Source: Hyalella azteca (taxonomy: Eukaryota; Arthropoda; Malacostraca; Amphipoda; Hyalellidae). From it: a stretch of 64,000 nucleotides of DNA. Made by a program: the position numbers and the translations under genes. Shown here one piece after another: positions 24,284 to 37,995 of the stretch (position 1 is its first letter; each line of letters opens with the position of its first letter). The notes under the pieces are model-generated. The model made no database searches. It was not told where the DNA came from and saw nothing but the letters and a program-made list of their open reading frames with translations. Where the stretch lies: positions 62,001 through 126,000 of the forward strand of contig NW_025945895.1 of the NCBI RefSeq assembly GCF_000764305.2, read 5' to 3'.

Positions 24284-25832
24284 CCTGTACAGCTGCTGTG
24301 CAGCTCAGTTCCAGCTGCTGTACGGCTCAGTTCCAGCTGCTGTGCTCTAATATGGCTATGCACTCAGCCAACAGCTGTGCATTCCTACACCGCTACTGTA
24401 CTAGGATACTTCAGTTTGATTGATTGCTATTTTGCATGCATATTACCTTGAAAGGGGGACAATAATATTTATAGTGGATCAAGAATTATGATAACAATGT
24501 TCACGCTAAGATAATAAATAGGTGTTAAATAAGATTACAATTATTTGTGTTGTTATATAGTTATTATAGTTCATGCGAGAGATAATAGTAATATTCACAT
24601 ATTACTTATCCTGCTCAAGTCATGATTCAGACCCACACTTGAGAACGATGTGGGTCACAATAAATTCAATGTAAGTGATCAAGCAGATAAAATATATAGT
24701 GATATTGAATAAGGTTTAATGCGTCATATGTACAACTTGAAATCCCATCAAAAGATGCGCTTCTAAATTAAAGTGTTATGGTTCTGAGTAAAAATAAATT
24801 TCTTTAAACACAGTATCAAGTATTTAAAAACTCGTGTTATTTGAGTTTCAATAGTAAAAGTATTCAATAACTTGCAATTAAATTAAATGAAACTGAAGCT
24901 CCAGCGGCAAGGATTGCACATCCTTTCAACCTTCCTCTCGGTCACCATTTAGCATCAAGGAAACTATTGAAGATTTCTTAAGAGTATCTGAAAAATTATA
25001 GAACATTTCATTAAAAGACAAAAAGCTATAATGTCAAAAGTGCACAAGATAAATTTCTTCAACAAACTAGAACACTTCCCTGAAAATGTAAGTTTGTAAT
25101 GTAAACTTCAAAGTAATGTAGTAAATGTTAACACAAAATATAAAGTAAATGTGAACAAAGCCAGCACGGGAGGAGCGAGAGGAAGGTTGCTGTAACCATG
25201 AGGGAAGCATTCGACAGATGATCTGTAATCATTTTGGTAAGTTGTCACCATGAATGATGTTAGAATATTGGTAATTAACAGTCAGAAGTTCATAAAAATT
25301 ACATAGACCTTGCACTTGCATTGAAAACATCGAGTCATGTGAAAATATTACAGTATTACAGATAATCATGCAACCAGTGATCGTGACTAATAATTTAAGC
25401 TCATAGAAATCGATGGAGATTGCAGAATAATTACAGAGATCATCATTGCGCATATAATGTTCAAATAGGTTAAAATTTTTAAAAATATTTATAGTGGAAA
25501 ATGAACCAGCCTAATTTAGGCTACATTTTGATAACAAATCTCATAACAGGAAGAAACAGAGCTAACAGTCAAAACATGAGGTACTCTGGCAATCAATATG
25601 TAGCATTTCATCCCCTCTTACTTCTCTTTCCAATGCCACTGGATGTGGATTATTTCTCATACTCCCAGATCCTACGGTATTTATTTTTAAAAACCAATAA
25701 GCTATTATTATATTATTTTCTGAAAAAAAAAAATACTCCAATACTCCCAGATCCTATTGGTTAATAAAAAACCATAAGCTATTATTATATTATTTCGTGA
25801 AAAAAAATTGAATTAAAAAAATACAACCCTAT
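24284..25832. other. Intergenic spacer between PIGU 5' end and TRMT13 3' end
   Basis: Both flanking genes are on the minus strand, so this spacer should hold the PIGU promoter and the TRMT13 3' untranslated region. I cannot point to promoter elements. A tandem duplication of about 80 bp occurs at about 25660-25800 (ATACTCCCAGATCCTA, then AAGCTATTATTATATTATTT, twice). Confidence 0.6.
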
Positions 25833-28800
25833 TTATAATGGGAGGTACGCTACAAGTGCTACATTTTCGAGCGTAACTTGCTGGTCTACGTAGCGCACTA
25901 GCTTGGCCTGCAGACCACATTCTCGCAAGAACTCGACCCTGCCGTGGTCTATTAGGAGCTTAGCAGCGCGGCCAATTGCTTCACGCTCCCCAATGCTAAG
26001 ACCCAGCCTCTCGTAGCGGTTGCGAGCGCCAGACCCTTCAGTCACGGCGTCGTGCTCTTCGTATGTTGGTGTGGAAGAGGCTTTGTTTTTAATGTTTTGA
26101 CAATCATGGTGCACTTTTATATCATCCAGTAGCATATAAGAGACTTTGCTATTAACGTCTGAACTAACTACAGTTACTTCGTCGGCGTCCATTGTTGCAA
26201 AAGAGGCTTTGTAATAAACGTCTGAACTATCGACATGCACTCTATTGGCATCTGCTGTAGCTGCAGGAACTGAAGAATCTGCTGCAGGAGGACGAGCAGC
26301 ACACACGGCCCAGCTGGTGAGGCCCATCACGGCAGTAAATTCTGCTCCACTTAGCCCAATTCTCTGGAATATTTCACTCAATAAGTGCACATGCAGCAAG
26401 AAGACAACATTAATTTTCATGTATCATATTAATAAGGTAAGCTTTAACTGCATTGTTGATGAAACATAAAAAGGAAGATGATATTTTGAAATATAATACA
26501 GGAATTATAGCCAATGTAACATGAAAAAAAAAATGTCCTCAAAGAAAATAAATACAAGCATCAATTTCGCTATTCCGCAAAATTTGCATAGAAGACAATA
26601 ATTTAAAACCTTAAAAACTGAATCAGATGATTTGGTTATCAAATCCCAATATCCTAATCATGAAAAAAACGAAGTTAGTGAGATACCACTAATACCTATG
26701 CAAATATAGTTGGCCTGCTGTTATTTTGTGAATGGCAAAAGGCTTTACGTGAGTTTAACAGAATCACTCCATAAAATATTGTTTTTTTTTCCTGCGCTCA
26801 CCTTGAAGAAACGTTTCCCAGTGTAGTGCTGCCAAGAGCATTTGTGATGACAGCAGAGAGCGATGACCAGACCACAAGATGCAACAGACGCATTAGCAAG
26901 GCTGTCTTTACAACAACAATGGCTTGATAAATTTTCGTTCTCTGGAGCTTCCCAATTATTTTTCCTACACAGGCATTTCATTTCCATATCAGATGCCTTA
27001 CTTGTAACTTCACGAGTAGAGGTCTGGTCAATAGATAATGCATTGTCATGGAGTTCAAATAGACTACTGCTCGCAAGATTGTCTGCAAAATGTTGGTCAG
27101 ATTTAATGACAAGATTAGAAACTGAATTTGAACCACTTATATCAACCTTTAAGTTATGGATTTCTTGAGCATTGCAGTTTCCGCTAAATGTAGTTGAATT
27201 AATGTTCTGGTGAGCCAAGTTTTTTTGGTCTTGAGCATCATTTTGACTTCTTGCTTGGAAAAGTTGCAGCCGATTGAGGCAGCGCAGAGTCAAATCTGAA
27301 AAAAACAGACAATATCTTGTCTCTAGGTTATTTGATTTGATGTTGGTACACTTTGTGTGAGTAAAAGGCAGTGAAAGATAAAACTTTTAACTTGATTACA
27401 CAATTTTCATGATTTCAGTAGAGGGCGAAGAGCATTCTTAGCTCATAAAAATAATTATAACAAAAATATTATTATTAGTTTTAAATGTACCATTAATTGA
27501 TGCTAAAATTCTAAGTGTGAGGGTAGAAATACTACTGCCAAAATTATAAAATAATAGTCAGTTTTCTTTTGATGTAAGAGAGTATATTGGTTATTTACAG
27601 TTTTATCGCTTATTTGTAGCCTTGACAAGCATAAGTAATGTAACAATAGGGAAATACGTAGTAGATAGGTACCATCTTTGCACCACCAAGAATGTGGTGA
27701 AAGTACCACTACAAAGGTGATTACAGTACCAATACCTTACCAGTAGCAGCTCCACAGAGATGCTTGCCCCCTGCATACACTCTCCCTCCCAGCATCAGCC
27801 CTGGCACACGCTCCAGGGCTAGGTCAGCAATGTCAAGGCGCAGGCGCTTTGTGCTCACGTTACTCCTGATCATATGAGAGTAACTTGTATAAATACACTA
27901 TCAATACAAATTTAGGTTATAAATGTTTCAAAGGGCCAAAAGAAATTGATTGTATGAAAGCAATAAATAAACTATCTTATTTTCTCATCAATGAGGTCAT
28001 GGCCATGCTGGCAAGATCATAGCTGAGAACCATTCAAGCATGCATCACTCAATAAAAGCATGGTTCTTGATAATATATATAGCACACTTCAAAAGAAAAT
28101 AGTAACTATAAAAAATAACCAACCCTTCTCTTATTTTGGTATCAAACTTGTAGCGCTGAGCACCGCGGTCTATGAGCACCACCTGGACCTGCTGTGAGCT
28201 GTCACACGCCCTCACCACATGATGTGACAATTCACCTGTAAAACAATCTAATATTAGGTGGCAGGAAAATAACATACCTAGCAAAGTGTCATGACTTTCC
28301 TGATTGAAACAAGTGATGTTAGGGGAAAAACTCGTAGTTATAGAGGACGGTTTTTCTTCTAGAAATATAGAAAGAGCAAGTGTTTATTCCTAGAAATCCC
28401 TTTAATAGTGGAATGATACATGGAGTCTGCACCTATGATCAATAGGCAGGGGCAGGACTAGGGTACTAGAGATGGCAAAGAAGCATTATAAGATGGCATG
28501 GATGCCTAATAAGATTGTACAAATGCCTGATACGATGGTATGGATGCTTTTAAAGATGTCAAGACCATATCATCACCTCTGCCAGCACCAAACTCCAAGA
28601 AGCACAACTGTGAGCCCATTTTGTCATGCTGGGGCAAGCTTCCATCAACCATTCTCTCCACGCCATTAGGAGCCTCAGCACCGAGCTGTTTGGAACCACC
28701 CAGACCACCAATGGCACCAAGACGAGCCACCAAGGACCTATTCTGTAGGAAATGCTTCTGGTAGCTTGGTCCACTCAGAGGAGAGATCTCAGTCTCAGGA

Positions 28801-30414
28801 ACTACAGATGAGTGACTTAGGTCAGCATCTTGCACTGGATCTGCATGGCCTGTACAACAACAATGAAATTAAGTTTGAATTAAACACAAACAGTATTGAC
28901 AAAGCAATAGCTTATGATAAGAAGAAAAACTTTGACAACTCAAAGAATGCACTCATTAGAATAAATAAAAAATTTTTTGCTATCATAAACTAACTAAGAG
29001 AACTATGATTCCATTAAAGTGAAAAAAAAATGTCTGACAAAACTGTCTTAACCACTTGAAGGTACAAAATAATAATGACTACGAGTATTTTGTGATATAA
29101 TTTCAACATTTTATCACCCAGAATGATGCAACATGCACAAGGGAATTTTTTAATGGCAATTATGGACATGTATAACAATCTCAAAAAATTACTGAATAAA
29201 TCAGCCCGATGATGCTGAAATAATTAGAACCAAACAAGAAATATAAATATATAATAGATATGTTTTATCTATAAATTTTATATTCACTTACTTTGAGCAT
29301 GATTCTTAACATGTGCAATGAGCTGCATGAGCTCTGCATCACTAAGCTCAGCCAGAGTTCTGCCACCTAAGGAGATATGTTGTTTTATTGCTTCAGGATT
29401 TTCAGCTGCATTTGTATAATTTTCATTATCCACATCAGGAGGCTGGGCATTAACATCTTTACAGTAGTAAGGGAGGTCAACAGGAGCTCGGGCATTGCAG
29501 ACTTTAAGGTGTTGGTCCATGATATGAGAGTATACAGAGCTGCAAATCATGAATAAATTACTCTCACAATTGACATGAAAATAAAGAAATTAGTTCAATA
29601 GTCCTAAACTGATTCAATAATTCAAAATGACAATTGAAGAAATCACATGAATCTCACTACATATATATTGATTAACATCACATTAGAGTTACCTACATGT
29701 TCATTCATTATATTATTATTATATTATAATCATTGTATTAAGACTTCAGACAGGCACAATTTATAAACATTTCCTAAACATGAAGTGATACATAATTATA
29801 TACATAAATATCTTGAAGAGCCATCAGGTGAGGTTAGGTAACTAATCTAAAGAATTTAAATTCTACAACCAGAAATGATGAGTTTCACAAAATTCCATAT
29901 CTTATAGTATTAAACTTACTGCTTGGGATCCAATGGACAAGGTACTCGTATTCGTCCTTCTTCCTGTGAGGGAAAATAGAAAAATTTTACTTCTTTAGAA
30001 CTTTTAGAAGTCATAGCAAGATTTGAAATCACTGTCTATCATTTAGGAAAAATAATTAGAGCTATGAAAAATACCTACATCCCAATTTCTAACATCCTGG
30101 GCTACACATCCAAGAAGTATAATAGCATATATATAAATGCAGTTGACAAATAACATGAGAAATTATTCCTTTTTGAAAAAGGCAAAACAACAACTACTAT
30201 ATATATATATATATATATTGTGACTGGGAACATCCAAGCAACTTACATCAGGAGATGACTCTGCTACCATGTGTTGTCCGCAATATTTCTTGCCTTTGGA
30301 TGCAAGCATCCTGCAGAATCGTTTCTTGTGGTTCAAATAAAAAGTGCATATATCTGAGCTTGATCCTTCCATAATACTGTCTGGCTGGCTTATTTTCTTC
30401 CGTTTACCAACCAT
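25833..30414 (-). CDS. TRMT13: tRNA:m4X 2'-O-methyltransferase TRM13
   Basis: Methylates the 2'-OH of residue 4 in the acceptor stem of certain tRNAs, using S-adenosylmethionine. I read eight exons, all GT-AG and phase-consistent: 30247-30414, 29920-29963, 29292-29539, 28577-28849, 28124-28235, 27741-27865, 26802-27295 and 25833-26363, giving 664 residues. Exon 1 holds the CCCH zinc finger (CTFYLNHKKRFC, then KKYCGQH). Exons 2-3 hold the U11-48K-type CHHC finger (CPLDPKH, then QHLKVC). The methyltransferase core follows: FLEFGAGRGELSHHV (SAM loop), GKHLCGAATDLTLRCL, and ALCCHHKCSWQHYTGK. The C-terminus has LTSWAVC, AKLLIDHGRVEFL and VTLENVALVAYLP, as in human TRMT13. It is longer than the human protein (481) because of two low-complexity insertions, in exon 7 before ALCCHH and in exon 8 after SWAVCAA. 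Met 1 starts MVGKRKKIS; a second Met (MEGSSSD) lies 14 residues on. Confidence 0.95.
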
Positions 30415-31300
30415 TATTGTGCATTAGCTAATTTTATTGGCAAATTGATGATGGCAATTTTAAAATTTACGCTCTCAAGTCAGTCAGGTGAAATGTTTAG
30501 AACAGTTATCTTGGCATTTACAGGTCTTGCAAATCACCTTGAAAACCAGAAAAGCATGAAAATAATTTTTTATTAAGATAGCATAATGAACATTATAAAA
30601 ATACATACAAAACATTTTTTTTGTAATTGGAAAGATTTTTCAAGAAAATATAAACTATTTAAAACTGCAATGCAGGCAGATAATTTAATCCATTTCTTTA
30701 GTAAATATTTATAATATATGTAATAAACGAGACATTTTTTGCCTGGTTTCTGGTTTACATTGTTAGAATTTAGTTCGAAAAATTAGCCAAGAGCAATAGG
30801 CAGGACAAATTCTAAGAAGGAAGTTCACTTATAAAAAAGCTTTTCACCCAAGATGGAAAGCTTTCCTTAGATACATCGCTCTGCCAGGTGGTAGGTGACT
30901 GACTATAAAGGAAAGGGAGGATCAAAAGTTGGCAAATTGTTTCAATTGTGTAGTGCCAGGTACATCAGACTTGTCATTGAATTGTTTAGGTGTCCCTTGC
31001 TTGATTACTATATTTTATTCTTCTCTTATTTAATGTATTTTTCAAACATTTTTCCAGGCCCTTTGTTTATACAGTAATGAATAATGATTAAGCAAGTTAA
31101 GTATTAAGTCAAGTAAGTCTAAGTATTAAGTTAATCAGTGGTTCAGCTAAGTGAGCTAACCATATTTAATAGCGGGGCTTTTGGGCACAACACAGCTGGA
31201 AAGGATGACATCACAATCCCATCAACCAATCACAGCTGGAAAGGATGACATTGCAATCCCATCAATCAATCACAGCTGGAAAGTATGTCATTGCTGTCAG
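30415..31300. other. TRMT13 upstream region, no gene recognised
   Basis: It should include the TRMT13 promoter. No coding frame is recognisable. Near 31190-31290 a unit of about 38 bp with CAACCAATCACAGCTGGAAA and GATGACAT is repeated about three times. Confidence 0.55.
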
Positions 31301-31302
31301 CC

Positions 31303-31565
31303 GGGGCTACTCGGGACAGTTTTGAGCGTTTTTTTGTTAATAACTTCTTACAATGAAATATTTCATAAACAAGTTTAGGCTCATTTTATAGCTCTTTGCG
31401 AGGGCTATCGAATGGCATTGTCAAAAAAATTCCATATGCTATTTGTAGGGTGCCAGAAGCAAAAAAAAGAATGTCACGAGTAGCCCCGTTCGACGGGGCT
31501 ACTCGGGACACTTGGAATAAAACTTCATATTAAAACATTTGAAGCATGCAGAGCGTACTCATCTA
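31303..31565. repeat. Short TIR element/palindromic repeat (family also at 10.6 kb)
   Basis: The left end reads CGGGGCTACTCGGGACA at about 31303 and the inverted form GTCACGAGTAGCCCCG lies at about 31472-31487, followed at once by a second direct copy of the end. Between them is the dispersed sequence shared with 10605-10850. This fits a small non-autonomous DNA element, possibly one nested in another. Confidence 0.65.
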
Positions 31566-32325
31566 CAGCAATCCCTTGATTAGCACGGTTTTGAATACTG
31601 CGGTTTTGATTAACGCGGAAAAAAATGTTGCGACCTACCCTTAATCTACGCGGTGCCAGTTTTGATTAGCGCGACTTTTTTTCACAACGCATCATTTTCC
31701 CGCCTCTAGCCAGAGGTGTTACATTCGTAAGTCATAACAAAAGTGTTACTTTTTGCTTATTAGATCTTATGTTGTTACTTTTGTTACGACTTTTGGAAAA
31801 ATTCGCCAAATGTTGTTACTTTATGAATTTCAGCCAATAATTCTTTAAATAAGGTCCCGTTCCGTAGGCACTTGTGCTGACTACAGAGTCGGTTTAACCG
31901 CGTCTTGTCTCGTTCATAACTCGAATGGTCGAGTTCGGCAACGTTCGCCAGTAAGTGCGCCATGCCGGCGCTCTACAGTAGTTACTCGTTAGCCTTCAAC
32001 TGGTCAAGATCGCTGCCATATCTACTGCTCACTTTTATCAAACTACATAATTTTCCTTGATAAATTCCCGTCATAATTACTGTATGGACAAAAAGGGAAC
32101 GCTTAAACGTAAAAATATCACTTTGGAGACTAAGCTTGAAATAATTAAGTGTTTTGATAATGGTGAAACGAAAACAAAGATCGGTGAAGACCTAGGGTTT
32201 CCCGAGATGATGAATTTTAGTGAAAAAAAATTATTATGTAACTTTGCTATTTTTGAGGATTCATTATAATTATTCCCATATATTCTCAAGTTTGATTAGC
32301 GCGGTTTTGCTCAACACGGTAAAAC
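31564..32325 (+). mobile_element. Truncated pogo/Tigger-like element
   Basis: After TA the sequence begins CAGCAATCCCTTGATTAGCA, close to the Tigger end consensus, with further TTGATTAACGCGG-type subterminal repeats. A frame at 32084 (MDKKGTLKRKNITLETKLEII, shown here as short pieces: KRKNITLE, TKLEIIKCF) is the N-terminal CENP-B-like helix-turn-helix of pogo transposases and is cut after about 45 residues. The right end repeats the left-end words in direct orientation, so the true right end is missing. Confidence 0.72.
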
Positions 32326-32329
32326 TCGA

Positions 32330-32725
32330 GTACAACTTGTGTTTTTTTTTTGCGGACAGAGGTCAAGGTTCCACAGTCAAGCCATTTCTTCTTCTGTACC
32401 CCCGAGTTTCGGACTTTTGGTTCAAATCTCTCGATCATGTTTTCCAGGTGGGTCCTGAAAACAGTCCATGCCTTGTTTACATCCTTCTCTCCCAGCTCCT
32501 CATCCCAGATAATGCGGTTGAGGTCCTCCCTCATCCGGCTGTAGTCTGCTTTGAGAAAGTTTGGTCGCGCTGGCTTTTTCGGTTTCTGATAGTTGCAGGC
32601 GATGTTGATGAGGAGTGTGGCAGTCCATCATATAATGGACTGAAATTGGAAAATTCCTGGCCTTTCGCCCTTTCCAAGCTTTCAGATCCTACTTTCCAAT
32701 ATGCTACCTGTAATGGTTAATTTAA
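32330..32725 (-). mobile_element. Non-LTR retrotransposon (Jockey/CR1-like) fragment
   Basis: A minus-strand frame (32286-32534) contains MREDLNRIIWDEEL, then VFRTHLENMIERFEP and QKKKWLD. This is the linker between the endonuclease and reverse transcriptase domains of arthropod LINE ORF2. Neither domain is present and upstream codons are interrupted, so it is a dead fragment. Confidence 0.6.
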
Positions 32726-33683
32726 TATCCCTCTAGAATTCCACACAACCATAGGGTTGGGAAAAATGGACTACAAGCAGTCAAGCACAACCTCTGAACC
32801 TCACAGAGACACAGACACTGTGAGTTACAGTCACAAGCATTTTTGTCTCATTAACAGGTGTCAGGTGGATTCTGCCTTATTTTTCTTGTTTGGATTTAAA
32901 TAGCAAATAGCATGAGAATCCTGCCCTTGCAGGCTTATTTGAGGCTATAGTTGAATAGTATGGTATTGGTAATTCAACACTTCTACTCACATCACAAATT
33001 CTCATTCCTTAGCCCTCATGGTCTGTGCTCCATGGGACAGTGGGAGCAGCTGAGCAGGTCCAGTCAGGGTGGGAAATGTCCTATTTTTTTAATATTACAG
33101 CTCTAATATCATAAAAAAATTTCCAGTAGGTATGAAATCTTGCGGCTCTAATGTCATGTATTTTTACTTGATTGAAAAAAATCGCAGTTTGCACTTTGCA
33201 AACATGTCATTTCAACATCCAAAATGTTTCCTTGAAGATTGCATAGTTACAGTCACGTCAGAGCGGTCAGATTGCAATATCATGTGTTCAGTTGACACTT
33301 ATGTGAAGACAAATGTTAGTGTTGCTATTTGATGACTGTCTTTGGAGTAAAATTAGAGATTTGAGGTAAACCGTGCATAGGACTTTGAAAATAAGTTTGA
33401 GGCTTGTAAATTCACAGCTTAAAGAATGGTATCATGGCTCAAAGAAATGGAATCACGGCTGGAAAGCTCATAAAACCACAGCTTGAAAAATCCAGCTGTG
33501 GCTTGCCTAGAAGATATATTCCATCATCCATGCCTGGGTACAATGACTGGGGCACTGTGACAGTGACGGTGTCACCTTAGGCTTAGTCTCTTAGAGAGCT
33601 GCAAGTAAAAGTATGAGGATTTTTATTGTTCTTTCTTTGGCCATTGGCCAATAAGTCAATAACACACTATGACAGTAACGACA

Positions 33684-34435
33684 CTATCACACTAACAAAT
33701 AAAAATGCAGGATACCCGATAGTGCCGATACAGTGAGAGTGACAGTCCACTGAGTGTCTGAGTCCAGTCTCCAGTGTCCAAATAGTGAGAGAGTAGAGAC
33801 TGAGTCTGAGACTGAGAGTGACAACTTCAAGTGTGTGGAATTCTCAATTCTAGAGGTTTGGCTTTGGCAGTTGGCAGGCTTGTTGCTTGGCACACATGAC
33901 ACCACTATCACTATGGCAGTAAATAATGGCACTATGCCTACAAGGCTACGGTAGTTACAGTCAGTCCGACCTAGTCTAGGCTATCACCATTCACCTATTA
34001 GTATCAGCTTACTATGGCAGTACCTAATCAATGCCAGTATGCCACTATGCCAGTAAATAATAATGGCATTACATTCTATGATTCTACAAGCATCAATATT
34101 CATGACATAGGTAGCTGGTAGCTCACATACGATTAAGATTATAGGAATAGGTATCTTATCAAGCCAGGTATTTAGCCGGCAAGGCCAACCCATATCAGCT
34201 ATTTACATTATTTCTTAGACCAAGACCAGAAAAGGGGTCTTATAAACAAATTTCTCATTTTCAGAGTTAAAAGTTNCGACACTATCACACTAACAAATAA
34301 AAATGCAGGATACAGTGACACTGTGACAGTCCAGAGTCCACTGAGTCCAGTCTCCAGTGTCCATATAGTGAGAGAATAAAGACAGAGTGACAACTTCAAG
34401 TGTGTAGAATTCTAGAGCATAGTGACAAACCAGAG
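33684..34435. repeat. Repeat block with two direct copies of a CACTATCACACTAACAAATA module
   Basis: The module CACTATCACACTAACAAATA followed by AAAATGCAGGATAC starts at about 33684 and again at about 34279. Each copy continues with CCAGTCTCCAGTGTCC and GACAACTTCAAGTGTGT. The only ambiguous base in the window (N at 34276) sits just before the second copy. Confidence 0.8.
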
Positions 34436-34935
34436 ATTTTTTGGAATCAGTTCATTTTTAATTCCCCATTTACCCAAGATTTAAACCAATTTATTATGTA
34501 TGCAGTAGTATGATGATGATGGTATCCGGGATACTTTACTGGTCTACTTATAGGACTCAAAACTGAACTTGAGCCTTGAGGGAGAGTCTAAAAAACTCTC
34601 TGCTTTACCACTATGTTCTACTTCTAGAGGGTTGGCAGTTGGCAGGCTTGGCTGCCTTGGCACACATGACAGTCAGACAGTGATGACACGGGACACCTAT
34701 CATGACTATGGCACTATGCCTACAAGGACAGTAAATAATAATGGCATTACATTCTATGATTCTACAAGCATCAATATTCATGACATAGGTAGCTGGTAGC
34801 TCACATACGATTAAGATTATAGGAATAGGTATCTTATCAAGCCAGGTATTTAGCCGGCAAGGCCAACCCATATCAGCTATTTACATTATTTCTTAGACCA
34901 AGACCAGAGAAGGGGTCTTATAAACAAATTTCTTA
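34044..34935. repeat. Direct repeat of about 215 bp, two copies
   Basis: Sequence at about 34044-34258 recurs almost unchanged at about 34722-34935 (CAGTAAATAATAATGGCATT, then GGTAGCTGGTAGCTCACATA, then AGCCAGGTATTTAGCCGGCA). One visible difference is GACCAGAAAAGG against GACCAGAGAAGG. Confidence 0.9.
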
Positions 34936-35200
34936 TTTTCAGAGTTAAAAGTTAAAACAATATTTTTTGTTGGCAATGGTAGATGGTAAAAGCAAAAACT
35001 GAAAGTAGGTTATAGTGGCAAAGCAGAGAGTTTTTTAGACTCTCCCTCAAGTTCATTTTTGAGTACTATAAGTAGACCAGTAAAGTATCCTGGATACTAG
35101 CATCATAATACATAAGAAATTGATTTAAATCTTGGGTAAATGAGGAAATTAAAAATGAACTGATTCTAAAAAATCTCTGGTTTGTCACTAAGTCTTAGTA
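34420..35200. mobile_element. Probable DNA element with long terminal inverted repeats
   Basis: The segment at 34420-34615 is the inverted complement of about 35010-35200: GACAAACCAGAGATTTTTTG against its complement at the far end, then shared ACCAGTAAAGTATCC and GAGGGAGAGTCTAAAAAACT words. Arms are about 180 bp. No transposase is seen inside, only the 215-bp repeat unit that also occurs outside, so the element may be nested or rearranged. Confidence 0.65.
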
Positions 35201-35291
35201 GGTCTTTATTTTCCCAAAGAACTAACACTGTGACTGACTAGGAAAGTCAGTCTATAACTCTTCACTAAACACAATTCATAACGACAAGATC

Positions 35292-35327
35292 GCTGTGAAG
35301 TGTGAAGACAAGATCACACTTCACAGC
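35292..35327. repeat. Perfect 14-bp hairpin
   Basis: Arms GCTGTGAAGTGTGA (35292-35305) and TCACACTTCACAGC (35314-35327) are separated by 8 bases. No T-run follows on either strand. Confidence 0.8.
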
Positions 35328-35329
35328 AG

Positions 35330-37995
35330 GATTAAAATTCGACCTTTAAGAAGTTCAAAACTTTATGCGTGTATAATAATGACGATAATATTAATAAGGA
35401 CAAATAAATTTGATTATTCATTTACTCTTACTGGACACGGTCCCAAAAATATGAGATTCTTGGGCTTGGGCAAATTGGGTTACCGTACTTGAATTGCGCC
35501 TCACTACTCACTAGCTACTTTGCTAGTGCTGCCCGGTGTTTGTTTGGAGGCCCGGCAGTCGGCACCGGCAGCGCTCCCAATACAAATAGGTTTTTAACGT
35601 CCGCCACAGGCCTGGCAATATACAATATTTTGACTAGAGATTTTTATTCTTCCGCAACGGTTTGCAATTTTGCATTCATCACATACGATATTGTTTTGCA
35701 TAAAGTGAATGCATTCGTTCAACTTGATAACGTTCTTAGCATAATTGAAAAATTTTATTGGTGGAGCGAAGCCCACTGATAAAAAAAAAACATAAACGGA
35801 TAATATTCATTTCGATAAGTAAACAAGTGATATTCGAGGTGGCAGCGTTGAAGATTATGTCATCAGTCCTGTCGCCGTTTTTGAACATCACTGAAATTTA
35901 ATGCGGTGGCTGCTGTCACGTCATCGATTTCGACCAAAACTTTAAGTTTGCTAAAGGCTTCAAACTTGCTGATTCGCGGCTGATGATCTTAATAAACACA
36001 CGATTACCCAGAGCGAAGCGAATAAGGAAGTCATGTGCACCTATATATGAGAGCAAATTGTTATAGTGGTATTTGAATAAATTTTTATACCTTTCCAGGA
36101 ACACGTTACAACGTTTTTATGCCAGTGACGACATTAGGTTTTGGCGCATTAGGACCATTTTGAGGGGCTTTAGCCGTGCCAAAACGAAGATATGAACTAA
36201 CCCCAACAAGACCCAGTCGACTGGGTCAATTGTCAGTCTGACTGACAATTTTTTAGATTGTGGAGCTGCACCTCTTGTACAGTTGCAGGCTGAAGTCAAA
36301 TCGTGAAGAAGTTCTTTCTTGAACAGACGATCGGCTTTGTAGCAAAAATGTCACCCTCTCGCCGAGGTTCCGAAAAATGGTTATTTGCTTGAATATATTC
36401 AATTTTGCTCAGTGCATGCTGTAAAAATGCTTCAAGTCCATTGAGCGCTATTAGCGGCATAGTGTAGAGAAGTACTCTCTCGTCAGTTCAGATGCTAATC
36501 CAAGACAGGAGTCAACCGACATCATGCATTAGAAGGCGAAATATAAGAGAGGCTGTATTTCAATCAAGACTACGACTTTCATTCGTTTCAGGTGATCATC
36601 AACGACCTGACGAGTGACCACTAGCAATACATTTATTCGCCAGGATCCTAAAGACGAATGACGAGTATTTATATCAAGAAATGATCACTGAGCTACGATT
36701 ATGAAGGTCGTAACACATTAAGAAACCTAACACAGGTGAGCGCGATTGGTATAGATGTCTATCAGTAGCGCCAAGACTATCAGTAGCGCCACATTCTCAA
36801 GAAAAATTCCTACTAGTAAGTGGCCACCTACAAGAGTTGACAATTTTAGTCACAATGCCGTCCGCAGCAACCTGAAGTGAAGAATATCGCTAAAAAACAA
36901 TTACTTCTATTAGCGCTGTAACTGCGCCGTACAAATCTCATGCAGTCGAGCTGTATTACATTCATCCTACAAATTTTCTAAACTAATGCCTTGCACGTTC
37001 ATGCATGAGTCGTTACGATACACACTTAATTGCTGCTATAATTACTTCCCAATCCAAAGTTAAAATAGTATTAAAACTCTAACCTAGTTCACTTCAAGCC
37101 TAACGATTCAAGGTCCAGCGTTCAAACCTTTAAAATTTCAACATAGATAGCATTCAGATTTCAAAGATCTTGAACTAAGAAAAGAAGAGACATATGAAGT
37201 CAATCGAAAATCAGGTGGCACTACGGTTACTTTTAGAATGAGGCGACGACGAATCAAAACCGTTGTAATACAGCAGAATGACTGGCAGCCCGCAGAACAA
37301 CGACTCACAGCGGAGATAAGTGCTACGTGTTAACCTATCATACCCAAAGTTAAATATACCTACATATATTGTCATTAGTTTGTCAATGTGTAGCAGATCT
37401 CACTACATATTTAAGAAAATAGTTTAGAGAGAATTCATGCTAGTGAATCACTGCTTCCGTAAGCAATATTCATTCCCAGTAGGTCTATCACAGCTCACTT
37501 CTTCCAAATCAGAGCTCACCTCTATTCCAGCAGCCGGGAGCGCAGCCGCTCCTGTAGGATCGTGGCAAGCTCCCTAACTTAGAAACATTGCCTTTATAGG
37601 ATTGCCCTTGTCTTCAGTTGTGCTCAGTGTAGTGTAGCCGTAATAGATGAATCTGGAGACAGTGCAAGGTTCTGCAGTGTTAGTCGATTTTGCCATGCCT
37701 TAAGCTCGCGTGATAACTTGCTTACTTCCCAACTTGAATCGTGTGTTCAAAATTAATATAGCTCTGTTTCGCAGCAACATCACGTCAGCACCTAACAACA
37801 TAATTTCTTGTTAAGAATTGTACGAGAGCAAGAATGAATCATTGAAAAATCTCGTGGGGCCGTATTCAAGATACACGATACACTGATATTGTAAATTCGC
37901 AAAAGATATAAAATCCTTCGAAATCAGTTATCTGAAAAAATAGTAATGAATAAATGATTCTCAGATCTCATAGTGGATAATAATATTGATGGAAA
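35330..37995. other. No gene recognised
   Basis: Several 60-96 codon frames occur, none with a domain I can name. A hairpin of about 10 bp per arm (AATTGTCAGT CTG ACTGACAATT) lies near 36230. This block is the 5' flank of the PI4K2-like frame at 37996; no upstream exon, promoter or retroposition target duplication was identified. Confidence 0.5.

Noticed and set aside
28472..28764. Plus-strand frames opposite TRMT13
   Set aside because: The minus strand carries the conserved FLEFGAGRG methyltransferase exon there.
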